From assembly GCA_017937845.1 (NCBI GenBank), contig JAGBCV010000002.1, positions 1 to 32,254 on the forward strand: a DNA stretch of 32,254 nucleotides, given 5' to 3'. A program made the translations under genes and the position numbers. Below, in pieces: positions 31,474 through 32,254 of the stretch. Origin of the DNA: Clostridia bacterium (GTDB taxonomy: Bacteria; Bacillota; Clostridia; Oscillospirales; CAG-272). Positions within the stretch are counted from its first letter, which is position 1. Each line of letters starts with the position of its first letter. Under the pieces are notes generated by a model, which saw only the letters and a list, made by a program, of their open reading frames with translations, was not told the DNA's origin and searched no databases.

Positions 31474-31505
31474 AAAGAAACGAGCCGCGCGCTCGTTTCT
31501 TTTTT
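31474..31505 (+). terminator. Strong intrinsic terminator after khpA
   Basis: A perfect 12-bp stem (31474-31485 with 31491-31502), a five-base loop, and a T run at 31500-31505. It lies seven bases after the khpA stop. Confidence 0.88.
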
Positions 31506-31523
31506 GTTTTCTTGGTTCTGTAT

Positions 31524-31650
31524 AGCCTTCCCCAGTAGGGTAGCGAAGCGACGGCGAGGAAGTGAATGACAGCCTAAATGGCTGTCAGAGCCGAGCCGTG
31601 ACCGAACCGCAGTAGACGGTGGCGGCGAAGCCGACGGATGAGGTGTTACA
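31524..31650. repeat. Interspersed repeat, long form
   Basis: It begins AGCCTTCCCCAG and ends with a GGATGAGG stretch, like the shorter element at 27290-27344. The interior is different and includes a GACAGCC/GGCTGTC hairpin (31568-31586). No gene is seen in it. Confidence 0.55.
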
Positions 31651-31674
31651 TATTCCAAATATCAAGATTTTTTG

Positions 31675-31698
31675 TAGGGGCGATTCACGAATCGCCTG
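31675..31698. repeat. Short interspersed palindrome (TAGGGGCGA...TCGCCTG type)
   Basis: GGCGATTC (31679-31686) pairs with GAATCGCC (31689-31696). The flanks TAG and TG match the copy at 23288-23312. Confidence 0.65.
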
Positions 31699-31723
31699 TT
31701 TGATCTTTTTTCATTTTTTTCGT

Positions 31724-31749
31724 AAGGGCGACCTTGCGTGGTCGCCCTT
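31724..31749. repeat. Short interspersed palindrome (GGGCGACC type)
   Basis: AAGGGCGACC (31724-31733) pairs perfectly with GGTCGCCCTT (31740-31749) around six bases. It is a relative of the neighbouring palindrome. Confidence 0.6.
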
Positions 31750-32193
31750 CGGCTCTCTCTGGGAGGGAGAGAAAAGAAAAAACATTCAAAATATTTTTCA
31801 AAAATTTTCTAAGAACTCCCGTTTCCCACATCCACCAATCTTTCCTCTACTACATCGGCTCACACTTTTTTCTCCTCCAATTTTTCTCTCCATCGTCCTG
31901 CCCATGCTCCTTTTTTCACCAAATTGCGGTTTCAAAAGTACGCCCGAGGAAAACTTTTTTCATCTTTTTCAAAAACTTTTTTCGTCCCAAACTCTCATTT
32001 TTTACCGTTTTCAAAACTTTTTCCCGTGCAAATGCAGACCGCGTCACACCTTTTCACGGCGAAAAAGCACGAAAAACGGACAACCTGCACAAGCGAAACT
32101 CCCGAAAAATTATCCTCATTTGGCTAAAATCTCCATCTCGGAAATACCCCGAAAAAAATATTCAAAAAAATCGAAAAAAATTCAAAAAAGGGG
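31750..32193. other. Gene-free, strand-skewed spacer
   Basis: No credible coding region is seen. The plus strand is pyrimidine-rich for the first 300 bases and then A-rich. The motif TTTTCAAAA followed within a few bases by a T run recurs near 31795, 31965 and 32010. Overlapping frames of 164 and 192 codons exist but have no ribosome site, are extreme in Phe, Pro, Ser and Lys, and resemble no protein. It may be degenerate intergenic DNA or a long untranslated region. Confidence 0.5.
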
Positions 32194-32222
32194 TTGACTT
32201 TTTGAAAGGGGTGTGCTATACT
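32194..32222 (+). promoter_or_regulatory. Outward promoter at the right edge
   Basis: TTGACT (32194-32199) and TATACT (32217-32222) have a 17-base spacer. The transcript would run out of the window; rimM/trmD would be expected there if the usual order holds. Confidence 0.7.
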
Positions 32223-32254
32223 ACATGAGCGCTCGAAACGAGAGCGGCAAAAAC

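Noticed and set aside
31619..32228. Overlapping rightward open frames of 192 and 164 codons
   Set aside because: No ribosome site, extreme Phe/Pro/Ser/Lys composition, two frames equally open, and no recognisable domain; the openness comes from skewed base composition.
1..32254. tRNA, rRNA, CRISPR arrays, insertion sequences or prophage genes
   Set aside because: Both strands were looked over for the usual signatures (regular spaced repeats, transposase and integrase motifs, tRNA-like cloverleaf ends) and none was seen.

Overview
The window looks like a chromosomal segment of a low-to-moderate GC Gram-positive anaerobe of the Clostridia (Bacillota), probably an uncultured gut or host-associated lineage. 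This is inferred from several things. The ylxM-ffh-rpsP-khpA cluster has the Bacillota gene order. Consensus SigA promoters and strong GGAGG-type ribosome sites are frequent. There is a CwlD-type cell-wall amidase, a cluster of genes with clostridial character (radical SAM, flavodoxin/ferredoxin, XRE regulators), and many short interspersed palindromic repeats. No rRNA, tRNA, CRISPR array, integrase or transposase was seen.

Layout. 1-1.1 kb: debris of an RHS/polymorphic-toxin locus, with an orphan HNH toxin tip, an intact probable immunity gene and a 26-codon RHS-repeat scrap. 1.1-5 kb: two XRE regulators with helical C-termini, each with a palindrome near its predicted start site, flanking a small membrane protein, a PHP phosphoesterase and an amidase-domain protein. 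5.1-9.4 kb: a rightward run of a PP-loop ATP pyrophosphatase, a flavodoxin-ferredoxin protein, an oversized ECF sigma factor and a four-helix membrane protein. 9.5-13.2 kb: a leftward sugar-use operon (GPH symporter and GH2 glycosidase). 13.4-17 kb: a flavin reductase coupled to an LRR lipoprotein, then ilvE. 17-19.5 kb: a second oversized ECF sigma factor with a membrane partner paralogous to the first. 19.6-24.7 kb: leftward units for a TM2/DUF2752 pair, a Sel1 protein, and a membrane protein-cwlD-radA-membrane protein operon. 24.8-28.4 kb: L-asparaginase divergent from aspartokinase, then a radical SAM/SPASM enzyme. 28.6-31.5 kb: a small XRE regulator and the SRP/ribosome cluster. The last 0.75 kb has no credible gene but holds repeats and an outward promoter.

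The observation most likely to be new is the twin 'ECF sigma + YGxSKKQ membrane protein' module (7.2-9.4 kb and 17.0-19.5 kb). Both copies have a sigma2-sigma4 core fused to a long cytoplasmic domain, but the two fused domains are unrelated in appearance. The membrane partners have almost the same length and carry the same motif at the same residue. This suggests a modular signalling system in which the sensory tail varies and the membrane partner is conserved.

Metabolic links are visible. Asparaginase supplies aspartate and the divergent aspartokinase consumes it. The symporter and the GH2 enzyme overlap by a few bases and should take up and cleave a beta-glycoside. All names rest on reading the translated sequences by eye. 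No database search or structure prediction was run.
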